This document shows positions 14,841 to 23,483 of a stretch of DNA of 64,000 bases, piece by piece. A program made the position numbers and the translations under genes. Under the pieces are notes generated by a model. It was not told the origin of the DNA and made no database searches. It was given only the letters and a program-made list of their open reading frames with translations. The DNA is from Paenibacillus wynnii (lineage in GTDB: Bacteria; Bacillota; Bacilli; Paenibacillales; Paenibacillaceae). Every line of letters starts with the position of its first letter. Position 1 is the stretch's first letter. The DNA lies in assembly GCF_030812855.1 (NCBI RefSeq), contig NZ_JAUSTK010000029.1:1-64000 (forward strand). Direction: 5' to 3'.

Positions 14841-15485
14841 TTAACCCCGCAGTAAAGATACAATTTCAGAGGTAACGACATTAATTTCGTTTTCTCCGTT
14901 AACCTGACGCAAAAGACCCTTATTCTCATAAAAAGCAAGCAGTGGTGCAGTCTTGTTGTCATACTCATCCAGACGCTTGCCTACACTTTGTTCATTATCA
15001 TCCGGACGTTGATACAGTTCACCGCCGTCAACATCGCAAATGCCATCTTGCTTCGGCGGGTTGAAAATCAAATGGTAGGATGCCCCGCAAACATTGCAGA
15101 TACGGCGTCCTGTTAGACGCGCCATCAGCAAGCCCCGGTCCACATTCAAGTTGATTACATGATCCAATGAAGTATTTAAGCGGGCTAAAATTTCATTCAG
15201 CGCTTCCGCTTGCGAAAGAGTTCTTGGAAAGCCGTCCAATAAAAAACCTTTTTCGCAATCGGACTGCTGCAACCGCTCTTCTACAATTCCAATGGTCACA
15301 TCATCTGGTACAAGTAAGCCTTGATCAATGAAGGACTTGGCCTTCAGACCCACAGGAGTACCTTGCTTAATAGCTAAGCGGAATGCATCTCCTGTAGAGA
15401 TATGAGGTATTCCAAGTTCCTTCACGATCTCTGCTGCTTGTGTTCCCTTGCCTGCCCCAGGAGGGCCCATGAATAAAATGTTCAC
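14841..15485 (-). CDS. adk: Adenylate kinase
   Basis: 214 aa. Interconverts ATP + AMP and 2 ADP. The P-loop GPPGAGKGTQ is near residue 7 and GFPRTLSQAEAL near 84. The LID domain carries zinc ligands (CNVCG near 130 and CDVDGG near 150), the Gram-positive type. The start is GTG at 15485 (protein MNILFMGPPG), preceded by GGGGGGAGAG. It is 97 nt downstream of secY. Confidence 0.96.
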   Translation of the reverse strand: MNILFMGPPGAGKGTQAAEIVKELGIPHISTGDAFRLAIKQGTPVGLKAKSFIDQGLLVPDDVTIGIVEERLQQSDCEKGFLLDGFPRTLSQAEALNEILARLNTSLDHVINLNVDRGLLMARLTGRRICNVCGASYHLIFNPPKQDGICDVDGGELYQRPDDNEQSVGKRLDEYDNKTAPLLAFYENKGLLRQVNGENEINVVTSEIVSLLRG

Positions 15486-15582
15486 GATTTCTCTCTCCCC
15501 CCAAAAGTTCGCCACCAAGCAAGAAACAGCACAATAGGTGCCGGGAAGGCAGTAAACTCAAAGCTTCTCCGGAACCTATCGC

Positions 15583-16881
15583 CTATTTATTAATGAAGCC
15601 TTTGTAATGGCGTTTAATCAATTGGCTCTCGATCTGCTTCATAGTATCCAATGCCACACCGATTACGATCAGCAGTGCAGTACCGCCGATTTGAACCTGT
15701 CTTGGCAACCCAGAGAAACTACCGAAGATTACTGGCATTACAGAGATAAGAGCCAGGAACAACGCACCAGACATGGTCAGGCGGGACATTACCTTGGTCA
15801 AATACTTCTCCGTTGCTTTACCAGGCCGAATACCAGGTATATATCCACCGTTCTTCTTCATGTTATCAGCCATCTGCTGTGGATTCATCTGAACGAACGT
15901 GTAAAAGAACGTAAATCCAATAATCATCACAACATACAGAAGCATGCCGAGCGGTGCGTCCATTGCCATATACTTAGCAATCCACTTCGCCCAATCATGT
16001 GTTGACCAGAAACTGGAGAGAACAACTGGAAACTGAAGTAGTGACACTGCAAAAATAACTGGAATTACACCTGCAGCATTAATTTTCATCGGAATGTGGG
16101 TGTTTTGTCCACCGTACATTTTGTTACCGACTACTCGTTTAGCATATTGTACTGGTATCTTACGAATACCTTGCTGCACGAAAATAACTCCTGTAATAAT
16201 CGCAATAATCACAATCATCACAATAACCACTTTAAGAATATTCAGGAACACCTGATCCGGCTGAATAAAGCTTGATTGTGCCGTACTCGTGATATAACCC
16301 GGTATGGCAGAGACGATTCCAGCAAAAATCAGGATCGAAATCCCGTTTCCTATTCCCTTTTCTGTGATCTGCTCACCTAGCCACATCAGGAAAGAAGTAC
16401 CTGCAGTCAAAATAATAGCTATGAGCAGGTAATCCGCAAAGGTCGCATTCGGAATCATTTCAGTACCATAAATCCGGTTAAACCCGATTGAAGTAGCAAA
16501 ACCCTGGATTAGAGCCAATACTACTGTACCGTATCGGGTAATCTGCGCCAATTGTTTTTTTCCGTGCTCCCCTTGTTTTGCCCATTCAGCAAACTTAGGG
16601 ACAACATCCATCGAAAGTAATTGTACGATAATGGATGCTGTAATGTACGGGTAAATACTGATCGCAAATATCGAGAAGTTTTTGAGCGCTCCACCCGAGA
16701 AGGTGTTCAAAAGACCCATCAAAGCGTCGCCGCTCTGATTCGCTGTTTCCAGTACATCTTTGTTCACGCCTGGCACTGGTACGAACGAACCAATCCGATA
16801 GATGAACAGAATAAACAGGGTGAACAGGATCCTTTTGCGCAAATCTTCAACATGCCATATATTCTTAAGCGTCTTGAACAT
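15583..16881 (-). CDS. secY: Protein translocase subunit SecY
   Basis: 432 aa, ten predicted membrane helices, the pore of the Sec translocon. Typical features: IYRIGSFVPVPGV near residue 28, the plug/TM2 region with NTFSGGALKNFSIFAISIYPYI, and the C-terminal QMNPQQMADNMKKNGGYIPGIRPG loop that meets SecA and the ribosome. The start ATG overlaps the rplO stop by one base (TAATG), so the two are coupled. Its partner secE lies in the nusG cluster at 46490-46681. Confidence 0.98.
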   Translation of the reverse strand: MFKTLKNIWHVEDLRKRILFTLFILFIYRIGSFVPVPGVNKDVLETANQSGDALMGLLNTFSGGALKNFSIFAISIYPYITASIIVQLLSMDVVPKFAEWAKQGEHGKKQLAQITRYGTVVLALIQGFATSIGFNRIYGTEMIPNATFADYLLIAIILTAGTSFLMWLGEQITEKGIGNGISILIFAGIVSAIPGYITSTAQSSFIQPDQVFLNILKVVIVMIVIIAIITGVIFVQQGIRKIPVQYAKRVVGNKMYGGQNTHIPMKINAAGVIPVIFAVSLLQFPVVLSSFWSTHDWAKWIAKYMAMDAPLGMLLYVVMIIGFTFFYTFVQMNPQQMADNMKKNGGYIPGIRPGKATEKYLTKVMSRLTMSGALFLALISVMPVIFGSFSGLPRQVQIGGTALLIVIGVALDTMKQIESQLIKRHYKGFINK

Positions 16882-17321
16882 TAGATCACCTCGGTTTTAC
16901 CGCCGGCAGCCTCGATTTTCTCCACCGCAGATTGAGAGAACTTATTAGCTTGTACAGTCAATTTAACGGATATTTCGCCATTACCAAGAATCTTAATACC
17001 GCTCTTAGAGTTCTTGACAACGCCTGTTTCAAGCAACAATGCAGGGGTTACTTCAGTACCTTCTGCAAAGTTGTTGAGATCTTCAAGGTTCACAATCGCG
17101 TACTCTTTACGGGTAGGATTGACGAAACCACGTTTAGGCAGACGACGATAGAGTGGGTTTTGACCCCCCTCGAAGCCTAGACGAACACCACCGCCGGAGC
17201 GGGAGTTTTGACCTTTATGACCGCGGCCGGACGTTTTACCGTTTCCGCTACTAGGACCGCGACCTACGCGATTGCGTTCTTTACGGGAACCCGGTGCCGG
17301 AGCAAGTTCATGTAACTTCAT
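16881..17321 (-). CDS. rplO: 50S ribosomal protein L15
   Basis: 146 aa. Late-assembly large-subunit protein. The Gly/Arg-rich N-terminus (GSRKERNRVGRGPSSGNGKT and GHKGQNSRSGGGVR) is typical. The start MKLHELAPA at 17321 has AAGGAGG upstream; a GTG-like start three codons earlier is unlikely. One-base overlap with secY. Confidence 0.96.
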   Translation of the reverse strand: MKLHELAPAPGSRKERNRVGRGPSSGNGKTSGRGHKGQNSRSGGGVRLGFEGGQNPLYRRLPKRGFVNPTRKEYAIVNLEDLNNFAEGTEVTPALLLETGVVKNSKSGIKILGNGEISVKLTVQANKFSQSAVEKIEAAGGKTEVI

Positions 17322-17361
17322 CGTTTGCACCTCCTTATGTCTGATAATTTATACGAGGCTT

Positions 17362-17547
17362 TTAGCCTTCGATTTCAGTAACTGCTAACAAGTGGCCCAC
17401 TTTATTGATCATTCCGCGAATCGCGGGAGTATCATTGTGAACCACGGACGAGTTAAGTTTACGCAGGCCGAGCGTCTTAACGGTAACACGTTGTGTTTCC
17501 GGACGTCCGATTACGCTGCGAACGAGGGTAATTTGCAATTTTGCCAT
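17362..17547 (-). CDS. rpmD: 50S ribosomal protein L30
   Basis: 61 aa, the usual length of short bacterial L30. MAKLQITLVRSVIGRP and the VVHNDTPAIRGMINKV motif identify it. GGAGGGG precedes the ATG at 17547. It lies 14 nt after rpsE. Confidence 0.96.
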   Translation of the reverse strand: MAKLQITLVRSVIGRPETQRVTVKTLGLRKLNSSVVHNDTPAIRGMINKVGHLLAVTEIEG

Positions 17548-17561
17548 TGACGTTCCCCTCC

Positions 17562-18059
17562 TTAACCGCGTAATTCTTCGACAGATTTGCCGCGAAGTTT
17601 CGCGACCTCTTCAATGCGCTTCAAGCGGGAAAGTCCCTCCAAAGTTGCATTGACCATGTTCATGGAATTCGAAGAACCCAAAGATTTTGTCAAGATATCG
17701 CCAACGCCCGCCAATTCCAATACTGCACGAACCGGACCACCAGCAATAACGCCGGTACCTTCTGATGCTGGTTTCAGCAACACGCGGCCTGCGCCGAAAT
17801 GTCCTGTAACCAAGTGAGGAATCGAAGTTCCTACGATTGGAATGTGGATCAGGTTTTTCTTAGCATCTTCAATGCCTTTACGGATGGCATCCGGTACTTC
17901 GCCGGCTTTACCGATTCCAGCACCAACGTAGCCATTGCCATCGCCGACAACTACCAGTGCGCTAAAGCTGAAACGGCGTCCGCCTTTTACAACTTTAGCA
18001 ACACGGTTGATGTGTACAACTCTTTCTGTCAGCTCTAAACTGTTCGGATCTACACGCAA
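17562..18059 (-). CDS. rpsE: 30S ribosomal protein S5
   Basis: 165 aa. mRNA-entry-channel and decoding-fidelity protein. The spectinomycin-linked loop VVKGGRRFSFSALVVVGDGNG (about 21-41) looks wild type. The start codon is TTG at 18059, 7 nt after GGAGGT; no ATG or GTG fits the family start. It follows rplR by 27 nt. Confidence 0.97.
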   Translation of the reverse strand: MRVDPNSLELTERVVHINRVAKVVKGGRRFSFSALVVVGDGNGYVGAGIGKAGEVPDAIRKGIEDAKKNLIHIPIVGTSIPHLVTGHFGAGRVLLKPASEGTGVIAGGPVRAVLELAGVGDILTKSLGSSNSMNMVNATLEGLSRLKRIEEVAKLRGKSVEELRG

Positions 18060-18086
18060 GTCGTTAACCTCCTTTTAAGAATTATT

Positions 18087-18455
18087 CTAGAACTCAAGAC
18101 CAGCCTCGCGAGCTGCATCAGCCAATGCTTGAATCCGTCCATGGTACAAGTATCCACCGCGGTCAAATACAACCACTGCGTAACCTTTTTCTTTAGCACG
18201 TTCAGCGACCAATTGGCCCACTTTACTTGCAGCTTCAACGCTGCCGCCATTACCGATTGTAGCACTCAGATCTTTATCACGTGTTGAGGCGGATACGATT
18301 GTAACGCCAGTCACATCATCAATCAATTGAGCATAGATGTGTTTCGAAGAACGGAACACATTCAAACGTGGACGCTCAGTAGTACCCTGGATTTTCTTAC
18401 GAACACGCAGGTGTCTTTTGAGGCGAGCCTTGTTTTTATCGTCTTTTGTAATCAT
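18087..18455 (-). CDS. rplR: 50S ribosomal protein L18
   Basis: 122 aa. 5S rRNA-binding protein of the central protuberance. The basic N-terminal arm KARLKRHLRVRKKI and the TERPRLNVFRSSKHIYAQ core, with YHGRIQALADAAREAGL at the end, are diagnostic. AAAGGA lies 6 nt upstream of the ATG at 18455. Its partner L5 (rplE) is encoded in the same operon. Confidence 0.96.
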   Translation of the reverse strand: MITKDDKNKARLKRHLRVRKKIQGTTERPRLNVFRSSKHIYAQLIDDVTGVTIVSASTRDKDLSATIGNGGSVEAASKVGQLVAERAKEKGYAVVVFDRGGYLYHGRIQALADAAREAGLEF

Positions 18456-18539
18456 GACTTTCCTTTCACTCCCTTCAGTTGCCGTAGGGCAGTTTCACAT
18501 TAAGATGCGCGGGGCATTTCCCAATTAAGGCTTAGCCGG

Positions 18540-19082
18540 TTATTTCTTCTTACCGGCTTTACCTTCTTTGCGGATGATACGCTCGCCTTCATATTTGATA
18601 CCTTTACCTTTATACGGCTCTGGTTCACGTACGGAACGAATTTTAGCAGCATAAGCGCCAACGCGTTCTTTGTCGATTCCTTTAACGATGATTTTCGTGT
18701 TCGCAGGAACTTCGAACTCGATACCTGGCTCCGGTGAAATTTCAACCGGGTGGGAGTAACCAACGTTCAGAACGATTTTGTCTCCGGATTTGCTGGCACG
18801 ATATCCGACCCCTACCATCTCCAGAGATTTCGAGAACCCTTCAGTAACACCACTCACCATGTTGTTGACAACGGAGCGGGTTGTGCCGTGAAGTGAACGA
18901 TGCAATTTGTTGTCCGACGGGCGAACAACTGTGATTTCGTTATTTTCAATCGTAATCTTCATGTCTTTATGAAGCTCACGAGTCAAAGAGCCTTTTGGAC
19001 CTTTTACTGTAATAACGGTGTTATCCAAAGTGATATCTACACCGCTAGGTACTGCGATTGGTTTGCGACCAATACGAGACAT
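18540..19082 (-). CDS. rplF: 50S ribosomal protein L6
   Basis: 180 aa. Large-subunit protein near the sarcin-ricin loop and the L7/L12 stalk base. MSRIGRKPIAVPSGV opens it and EPYKGKGIKYEGERIIRKEGKAGKK closes it (near 155-178). The ATG at 19082 has GGAGGT 7 nt upstream; the GTG three codons earlier is unlikely. The 84-nt gap to rplR is short and without evident structure. Confidence 0.97.
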   Translation of the reverse strand: MSRIGRKPIAVPSGVDITLDNTVITVKGPKGSLTRELHKDMKITIENNEITVVRPSDNKLHRSLHGTTRSVVNNMVSGVTEGFSKSLEMVGVGYRASKSGDKIVLNVGYSHPVEISPEPGIEFEVPANTKIIVKGIDKERVGAYAAKIRSVREPEPYKGKGIKYEGERIIRKEGKAGKKK

Positions 19083-19112
19083 GTGTTGCACCTCCTTATC
19101 TTGTGACGTTTA

Positions 19113-19511
19113 TTACCAAATGTAGCAGACAACTTCTCCGCCGGATTTAGATTGACGAGCTTCTTTATCGGTCATAACTCCCTTAGATGTGGAGACAATC
19201 GCGATTCCTAGACCGCCGAGTACACGAGGAACTTCATTGCTCTTCGTGTATACGCGAAGGCCTGGTTTACTAATTCTTTTCAAACCTGTAATTACACGCT
19301 CTTGGTTAGGGCCGTATTTCAAGAAGATACGGATAATCCCTTGTTTGCTATCTTCAACATATTCCGCATCACGAATGAAACCTTCACGCTTCAAGATATC
19401 AGCGATTTGTTTCTTCATTGTCGAAGCAGGCATTTCTACGGTTTCGTGACGCACTGTATTGGCGTTACGAATACGAGTAAGCATATCTGCAATAGGATCA
19501 GACATAGTCAT
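19113..19511 (-). CDS. rpsH: 30S ribosomal protein S8
   Basis: 132 aa. Binds the central domain of 16S rRNA; in Proteobacteria it also represses the spc operon. DPIADMLTRIRNANTVRHE and the end SKGVMTDKEARQSKSGGEVVCYIW are typical. Two possible starts, ATG at 19511 and 19505; the first has the better spacing from GGAGGT. Confidence 0.97.
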   Translation of the reverse strand: MTMSDPIADMLTRIRNANTVRHETVEMPASTMKKQIADILKREGFIRDAEYVEDSKQGIIRIFLKYGPNQERVITGLKRISKPGLRVYTKSNEVPRVLGGLGIAIVSTSKGVMTDKEARQSKSGGEVVCYIW

Positions 19512-19543
19512 GTGTGTAAACCTCCTTCCCGTTTATAAACTTC

Positions 19544-19729
19544 TTACCAACTTGCTTTTTTGACGCCAGGAATCTGGCCTTTATAAGCTAACTCACGGAA
19601 ACAAATTCTGCAAATTTTGAACTTTTGCAGTACTGAATGTGGACGACCACAACGTTCGCAACGTGTATATGCACGTACTTTAAACTTAGGCGTACGTTGT
19701 TGTTTAACTTTCATCGAAGTTTTTGCCAC
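19544..19729 (-). CDS. rpsZ: 30S ribosomal protein S14, zinc type
   Basis: 61 aa, the short C+ form of S14. Zinc ligands CERC (about 24-27) and CRIC (about 40-43) are present, with GQIPGVKKASW at the C-terminus. The start is GTG at 19729, 11 nt after GGAGGT, which is a long spacer. With L33 and L36 also of the zinc type here, this district stores much ribosomal zinc. Confidence 0.96.
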   Translation of the reverse strand: MAKTSMKVKQQRTPKFKVRAYTRCERCGRPHSVLQKFKICRICFRELAYKGQIPGVKKASW

Positions 19730-19768
19730 TTTAGCCTGACACCTCCTAAACAGTTTCGGAAACCGAAC

Positions 19769-20311
19769 TTATTTTGCGAAAGGCATTCCCAGCTGACCCA
19801 GCAGCTCACGGGATTCCTCATCCGTCTTTGCCGTCGTTACAATAACGATGTCCATACCGCGAACTTTATCAACCTTATCGTACTCGATTTCAGGGAAGAT
19901 CAACTGTTCTTTCAAACCAAGTGTGTAGTTACCACGACCGTCGAAAGCTTTAGTCGAAACACCGCGGAAGTCACGTACACGAGGAAGAGTTACATTGAAC
20001 AATTTGTCCAAGAAGTAATACATACGCTCACCGCGCAGTGTTACTTTAACCCCGATTGGCATATTTTCGCGCAATTTGAAACCGGCGATAGATTTCTTTG
20101 CTTTTGTGATTACTGGTTTTTGACCAGCGATCAGTTGCATGTCATTAACTGCAGCATCAAGTACTTTCGAGTTCGATACAGCGTCACCCACACCCATGTT
20201 GATGACTACCTTCTCAATTTTCGGCACTTGCATTACAGTCGTATAGTTAAACTTCTGCATCAAAGCAGGTGTAATTTCGTTAAGAAAACGTTCTTTCATT
20301 CTTGCCGCCAT
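19769..20311 (-). CDS. rplE: 50S ribosomal protein L5
   Basis: 180 aa. 5S rRNA-binding protein that bridges to S13 in the small-subunit head. The motifs PKIEKVVINMGVGDA near 45 and RDFRGVSTKAFDGRGNYTLG near 113 are clear, as is the end of the type ELLGQLGMPF. GGAGGT lies upstream of the ATG at 20311. Order rplN-rplX-rplE-rpsZ-rpsH is standard. Confidence 0.97.
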   Translation of the reverse strand: MAARMKERFLNEITPALMQKFNYTTVMQVPKIEKVVINMGVGDAVSNSKVLDAAVNDMQLIAGQKPVITKAKKSIAGFKLRENMPIGVKVTLRGERMYYFLDKLFNVTLPRVRDFRGVSTKAFDGRGNYTLGLKEQLIFPEIEYDKVDKVRGMDIVIVTTAKTDEESRELLGQLGMPFAK

Positions 20312-20341
20312 GAAGATTTACCTCCTTTCCTTAAGGCTATA

Positions 20342-20695
20342 TTAGTCGATAATCTCTCCGGATCTCTTAGCAACCCGAACCTTTTTACCGTTGTCCAATA
20401 CTTTGTAACCGATACGAGTTACTTTACCGCTCTTCGGATCAATGTGCATTACGTTGGACACATGGATTGAAGCTTCTTGCTCAATAATTCCACCCTGTGG
20501 GTTCAGCTGGTTCGGCTTCTGATGTTTCTTCATCATGTTCACGCCTTCTACCAGAACGCGGTTTTGACGAGGATAAGCAGCGATGACACGGCCTTTTTTG
20601 CCTTTGTCTTTCCCGCTAATCACAATCACCACGTCGTCTTTCTTCACATGCAGTTTATTGTTATGGGATTCCAGAACTTTTTTCACTCTAGGCAT
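20342..20695 (-). CDS. rplX: 50S ribosomal protein L24
   Basis: 117 aa. KOW-motif protein that starts large-subunit assembly at the tunnel exit. The KOW (DDVVIVISGKDKGKKGRV, about 20-37) and EGVNMMKKHQKPN are visible. About ten residues longer at each end than B. subtilis L24 (103 aa), with a tail ending RVAKRSGEIID. GGAGGT precedes the ATG at 20695. Confidence 0.96.
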   Translation of the reverse strand: MPRVKKVLESHNNKLHVKKDDVVIVISGKDKGKKGRVIAAYPRQNRVLVEGVNMMKKHQKPNQLNPQGGIIEQEASIHVSNVMHIDPKSGKVTRIGYKVLDNGKKVRVAKRSGEIID

Positions 20696-20742
20696 TTATT
20701 ACACCTCCTATGACTAGCCTTCAGCTTGTTATCGCCGTTTAT

Positions 20743-21111
20743 TTAGATAACTTCCGGTGCCAAGGAAACGATCTTCATATAGTCTCTATCGCGAAGTTCG
20801 CGAGCAACAGGTCCGAAGATACGTGTTCCACGTGGGCTTCTGTCGTCTTTTACAACAACAGCTGCATTTTCGTCGAATGCGATGTAAGATCCATCTTTAC
20901 GGCGTACGGAACGTTTAGTACGAACAACAACCGCTCTAACAACATCACCTTTTTTGACAACGCCGCCTGGTGTTGCTTGTTTAACGGAACAAACGATCAA
21001 ATCACCGATTGCTGCTGTACGGCGTCCTGTACCACCTAGTACGCGGATACACATCAGTTCCTTCGCACCAGAGTTGTCAGCCACATGCAAACGTGTAAAT
21101 GGTTGAATCAT
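20743..21111 (-). CDS. rplN: 50S ribosomal protein L14
   Basis: 122 aa. Interface protein that contacts S12 side bridges and binds silencing factor RsfS. MIQPFTRLHVADNSGAKE and FGPVARELRDRDYMKIVSLAPEV are diagnostic. GGAGG lies 8 nt before the ATG at 21111. Confidence 0.98.
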   Translation of the reverse strand: MIQPFTRLHVADNSGAKELMCIRVLGGTGRRTAAIGDLIVCSVKQATPGGVVKKGDVVRAVVVRTKRSVRRKDGSYIAFDENAAVVVKDDRSPRGTRIFGPVARELRDRDYMKIVSLAPEVI

Positions 21112-21150
21112 TATAATTTCCTCCTTCCGGTAAAAGGGTTACTGATCATC

Positions 21151-21417
21151 TTAAAGGATGATCGCTTTTTCAATCACTTCAACCAGTCTCCAGCGTTTGT
21201 CTTTAGACAATGGACGAGTTTCCATGACTTTAACGACATCACCAATTTTAGCCACGTTCTCTTCATCATGTGCTTTGAATTTCTTCGTAGACTTGATGCG
21301 TTTGTGGTACAGGTTATGCTTTTTATAGGTTTCAACAGCAATTACAACGGTTTTATCCATCTTGTCGCTGACTACTTTACCAACCAGCACTTTACGTGCA
21401 TTCCGTTCTTCGGTCAT
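21151..21417 (-). CDS. rpsQ: 30S ribosomal protein S17
   Basis: 88 aa. OB-fold primary 16S rRNA binder. KVLVGKVVSDKMDKTVVIAVE and the ETRPLSKDKRWRLVEVIEKA end identify it. GGAGG lies upstream of the ATG at 21417; it is 43 nt after rpmC. Confidence 0.97.
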   Translation of the reverse strand: MTEERNARKVLVGKVVSDKMDKTVVIAVETYKKHNLYHKRIKSTKKFKAHDEENVAKIGDVVKVMETRPLSKDKRWRLVEVIEKAIIL

Positions 21418-21460
21418 TGTTAGCCTCCTTCCTGAATACGGATAATTAAATCCGTCTCAC

Positions 21461-21658
21461 TTAACTAATCCCAAGTACTCTTTGATGGATAACGGTTTTA
21501 GCACGAGCTATTTCCTTACGCACATCACGAATCCGAGTAGGGTTATCCAGTTGGCCTGTTGCCAATTGAAAACGGAGATTGAAAAGTTCTTCTTTGAATC
21601 CAGCGATCTTTTGTTCAATCTCAGCAGTGGTTAAGTTGCGAAGTTCATTAGCTTTCAT
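21461..21658 (-). CDS. rpmC: 50S ribosomal protein L29
   Basis: 65 aa. Two-helix protein at the tunnel exit near L23 that helps dock SRP and trigger factor. MKANELRNLTTAEIEQKI is the family start, giving ATG at 21658, which overlaps the end of rplP by 11 nt; its box (GGTGGTG) is inside rplP, so translation is likely coupled. Confidence 0.96.
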   Translation of the reverse strand: MKANELRNLTTAEIEQKIAGFKEELFNLRFQLATGQLDNPTRIRDVRKEIARAKTVIHQRVLGIS

Positions 21659-22082
21659 TTGCTTCACCACCCAATTCTTCACGTTTCACAAACTTAGTCT
21701 TGATTGGGAGCTTGTGAGCGGCAAGACGCATCGCTTCACGAGCGATTTCTTCCGACACGCCTCCGAGTTCGAACATAATCTTACCCGGTTTAACTACAGC
21801 AACCCATTTCTCAACGTTACCTTTACCACTACCCATACGAACCTCAAGAGGCTTTTGAGTAATTGGCTTATCAGGGAAAATCTTAATCCATACTTGACCG
21901 CCACGTTTGATGTAACGAGTCATTGCTATACGGGCAGCTTCGATCTGACGGTTAGTGATCCAAGAAGGCTCTAAAGCTTGCAGGCCGAATTCGCCGAAGT
22001 TTAGTTCTGTACCGCCTTTTGCCATACCCTTCATGTGACCGCGTTGTTGCTTGCGGTGTTTAACGCGTTTTGGTACCAACAT
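21648..22082 (-). CDS. rplP: 50S ribosomal protein L16
   Basis: 144 aa. A-site-finger region protein contacting tRNA; MLVPKRVKHRKQQRG, GFGLQ-like FGEFGLQALEPSWIT, and RMGSGKG near 82 are present. The ATG at 22082 lies 2 nt after the rpsC stop and its GGAGG box overlaps the last rpsC codons. Confidence 0.97.
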   Translation of the reverse strand: MLVPKRVKHRKQQRGHMKGMAKGGTELNFGEFGLQALEPSWITNRQIEAARIAMTRYIKRGGQVWIKIFPDKPITQKPLEVRMGSGKGNVEKWVAVVKPGKIMFELGGVSEEIAREAMRLAAHKLPIKTKFVKREELGGEANES

Positions 22083-22084
22083 GA

Positions 22085-22750
22085 TTAGTTGCCTCCTTCC
22101 TGAGCAGCGTGTTTCTTAGCTGGGGGAAGAACTTCTCCACGGTAGATCCATACCTTTACGCCGATAAGGCCGAAAGTTGTATGTGCTTCAGCCGTTCCGT
22201 AGTCGATATCGGCACGAAGCGTATGAAGTGGAACTGTTCCTTCGCTATAACCTTCTGAACGAGCAATCTCAGCGCCGCCAAGACGTCCGCCTACTTGAGT
22301 TTTAATTCCCTTTGCACCTGAACGCATAGTTCTTTGAATCGCTTGTTTCAAAGCACGACGGAACGATACACGACGCTCCAATTGTTGTGCAATGCTTTCA
22401 GCAACAAGAATTGCATCAAGCTCAGGGTGTTTGATTTCATTGATGTTGATGTGAACTTTTTTGCCGCCAGCGATTGCAGTAACTGCGCTGCGAAGTACTT
22501 CTACTTCTGCTCCGCCTTTACCAATAACCATACCAGGTTTCGCTGTGTGAATAGTAACATTCACGCGGCTTGCCGCTCTTTCAATTTCAATGTGGGAAAC
22601 AGAGGAATCCTTCAACTTACCTTTAAGGTATTCCCGGATTCTGACGTCTTCCATTAAAAGAGTACCGAAATCTTTGCCTGCATACCATTTAGATTCCCAA
22701 TCGCGAATAATCCCGATTCGGAGTCCGACTGGATTTACCTTTTGACCCAC
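22085..22750 (-). CDS. rpsC: 30S ribosomal protein S3
   Basis: 221 aa. mRNA entry-channel protein with helicase-like role. The KH domain GMVIGKGGAEVEVLR is near 76 and the C-terminal GVKVWIYRGEVLP near 195. The start is GTG at 22750 after GGAGGG. The order rpsS-rplV-rpsC-rplP-rpmC-rpsQ is standard. Confidence 0.97.
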   Translation of the reverse strand: MGQKVNPVGLRIGIIRDWESKWYAGKDFGTLLMEDVRIREYLKGKLKDSSVSHIEIERAASRVNVTIHTAKPGMVIGKGGAEVEVLRSAVTAIAGGKKVHININEIKHPELDAILVAESIAQQLERRVSFRRALKQAIQRTMRSGAKGIKTQVGGRLGGAEIARSEGYSEGTVPLHTLRADIDYGTAEAHTTFGLIGVKVWIYRGEVLPPAKKHAAQEGGN

Positions 22751-22763
22751 GTGTTATCCCTCC

Positions 22764-23096
22764 TTATTTCTCAGATACCACTAATGTAATGTGGCTAGTA
22801 CGTTTATTGATCCGACTCGCACGACCCATCGCGCGTGGACGGAAACGTTTCATTGTTGGACCTTGGTTAACGAAAACTTCGCTAACGAACAAGCTGTTCA
22901 CGTCCAGAGAATAGTTATGCTCAGCATTCGCAATCGCCGAATTAAGCAATTTCTCAACAACCGGCGAAGCGGATTTCGGAGTGTGGCGAAGAATTGCAAT
23001 TGCTTCCCCCACTTGCTTTCCGCGAATCAAGTCAATAACCAGTTTCGCTTTACGAGCGGAAATCCGCACCGATCTTGCATGTGCTTTTGCTTCCAT
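22764..23096 (-). CDS. rplV: 50S ribosomal protein L22
   Basis: 110 aa. Its beta-hairpin lines the exit tunnel and meets macrolides; the tip region KRFRPRAMGRASRINKRTSHI (about 83-103) looks wild type. MEAKAHARSVRISARKAKLV gives the start at 23096, with GAGGGAAAAC upstream; a six-codon extension to 23114 is less likely. Confidence 0.97.
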   Translation of the reverse strand: MEAKAHARSVRISARKAKLVIDLIRGKQVGEAIAILRHTPKSASPVVEKLLNSAIANAEHNYSLDVNSLFVSEVFVNQGPTMKRFRPRAMGRASRINKRTSHITLVVSEK

Positions 23097-23129
23097 TGTT
23101 TTCCCTCCTCTCAAACGAAGACCTTTTAA

Positions 23130-23408
23130 TTATCTTCTTGTTTTCTTATCGTCACCCGCGTGGCCTTTGTAAGTACGCGTTGGAGCGAACTCGCCCAACT
23201 TGTGACCCACCATATCTTCCGTTACGTATACAGGCACGTGTTTGCGGCCATCATATACACCAAACGTATGTCCGATAAACTGAGGGAAAATAGTTGATCG
23301 ACGTGACCAGGTTTTCACAACAACCTTTTTCTCAGCCTCGTTCAGTTCTTCAACCTTTTTCAGCAGGTAACCATCGATAAATGGTCCCTTTTTTAAACTG
23401 CGACCCAT
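23130..23408 (-). CDS. rpsS: 30S ribosomal protein S19
   Basis: 92 aa. Head protein paired with S13. MGRSLKKGPFIDGYLLKKV and the GHKLGEFAPTRTYKGHAGDD end are diagnostic. GGGAGG lies upstream of the ATG at 23408. Confidence 0.98.
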   Translation of the reverse strand: MGRSLKKGPFIDGYLLKKVEELNEAEKKVVVKTWSRRSTIFPQFIGHTFGVYDGRKHVPVYVTEDMVGHKLGEFAPTRTYKGHAGDDKKTRR

Positions 23409-23483
23409 GTGTGTATCCTCCCTTCATCAACTGTTCAAGCCGCGAATCGACGCTTCGGGCTATTACTACTTGCTAGAAGCGTC

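Noticed and set aside
19637..20470. A 277-codon open frame opposite rpsZ, rplE and rplX
   Set aside because: Runs across several conserved ribosomal genes on the other strand, so it is a by-product of their codon use.
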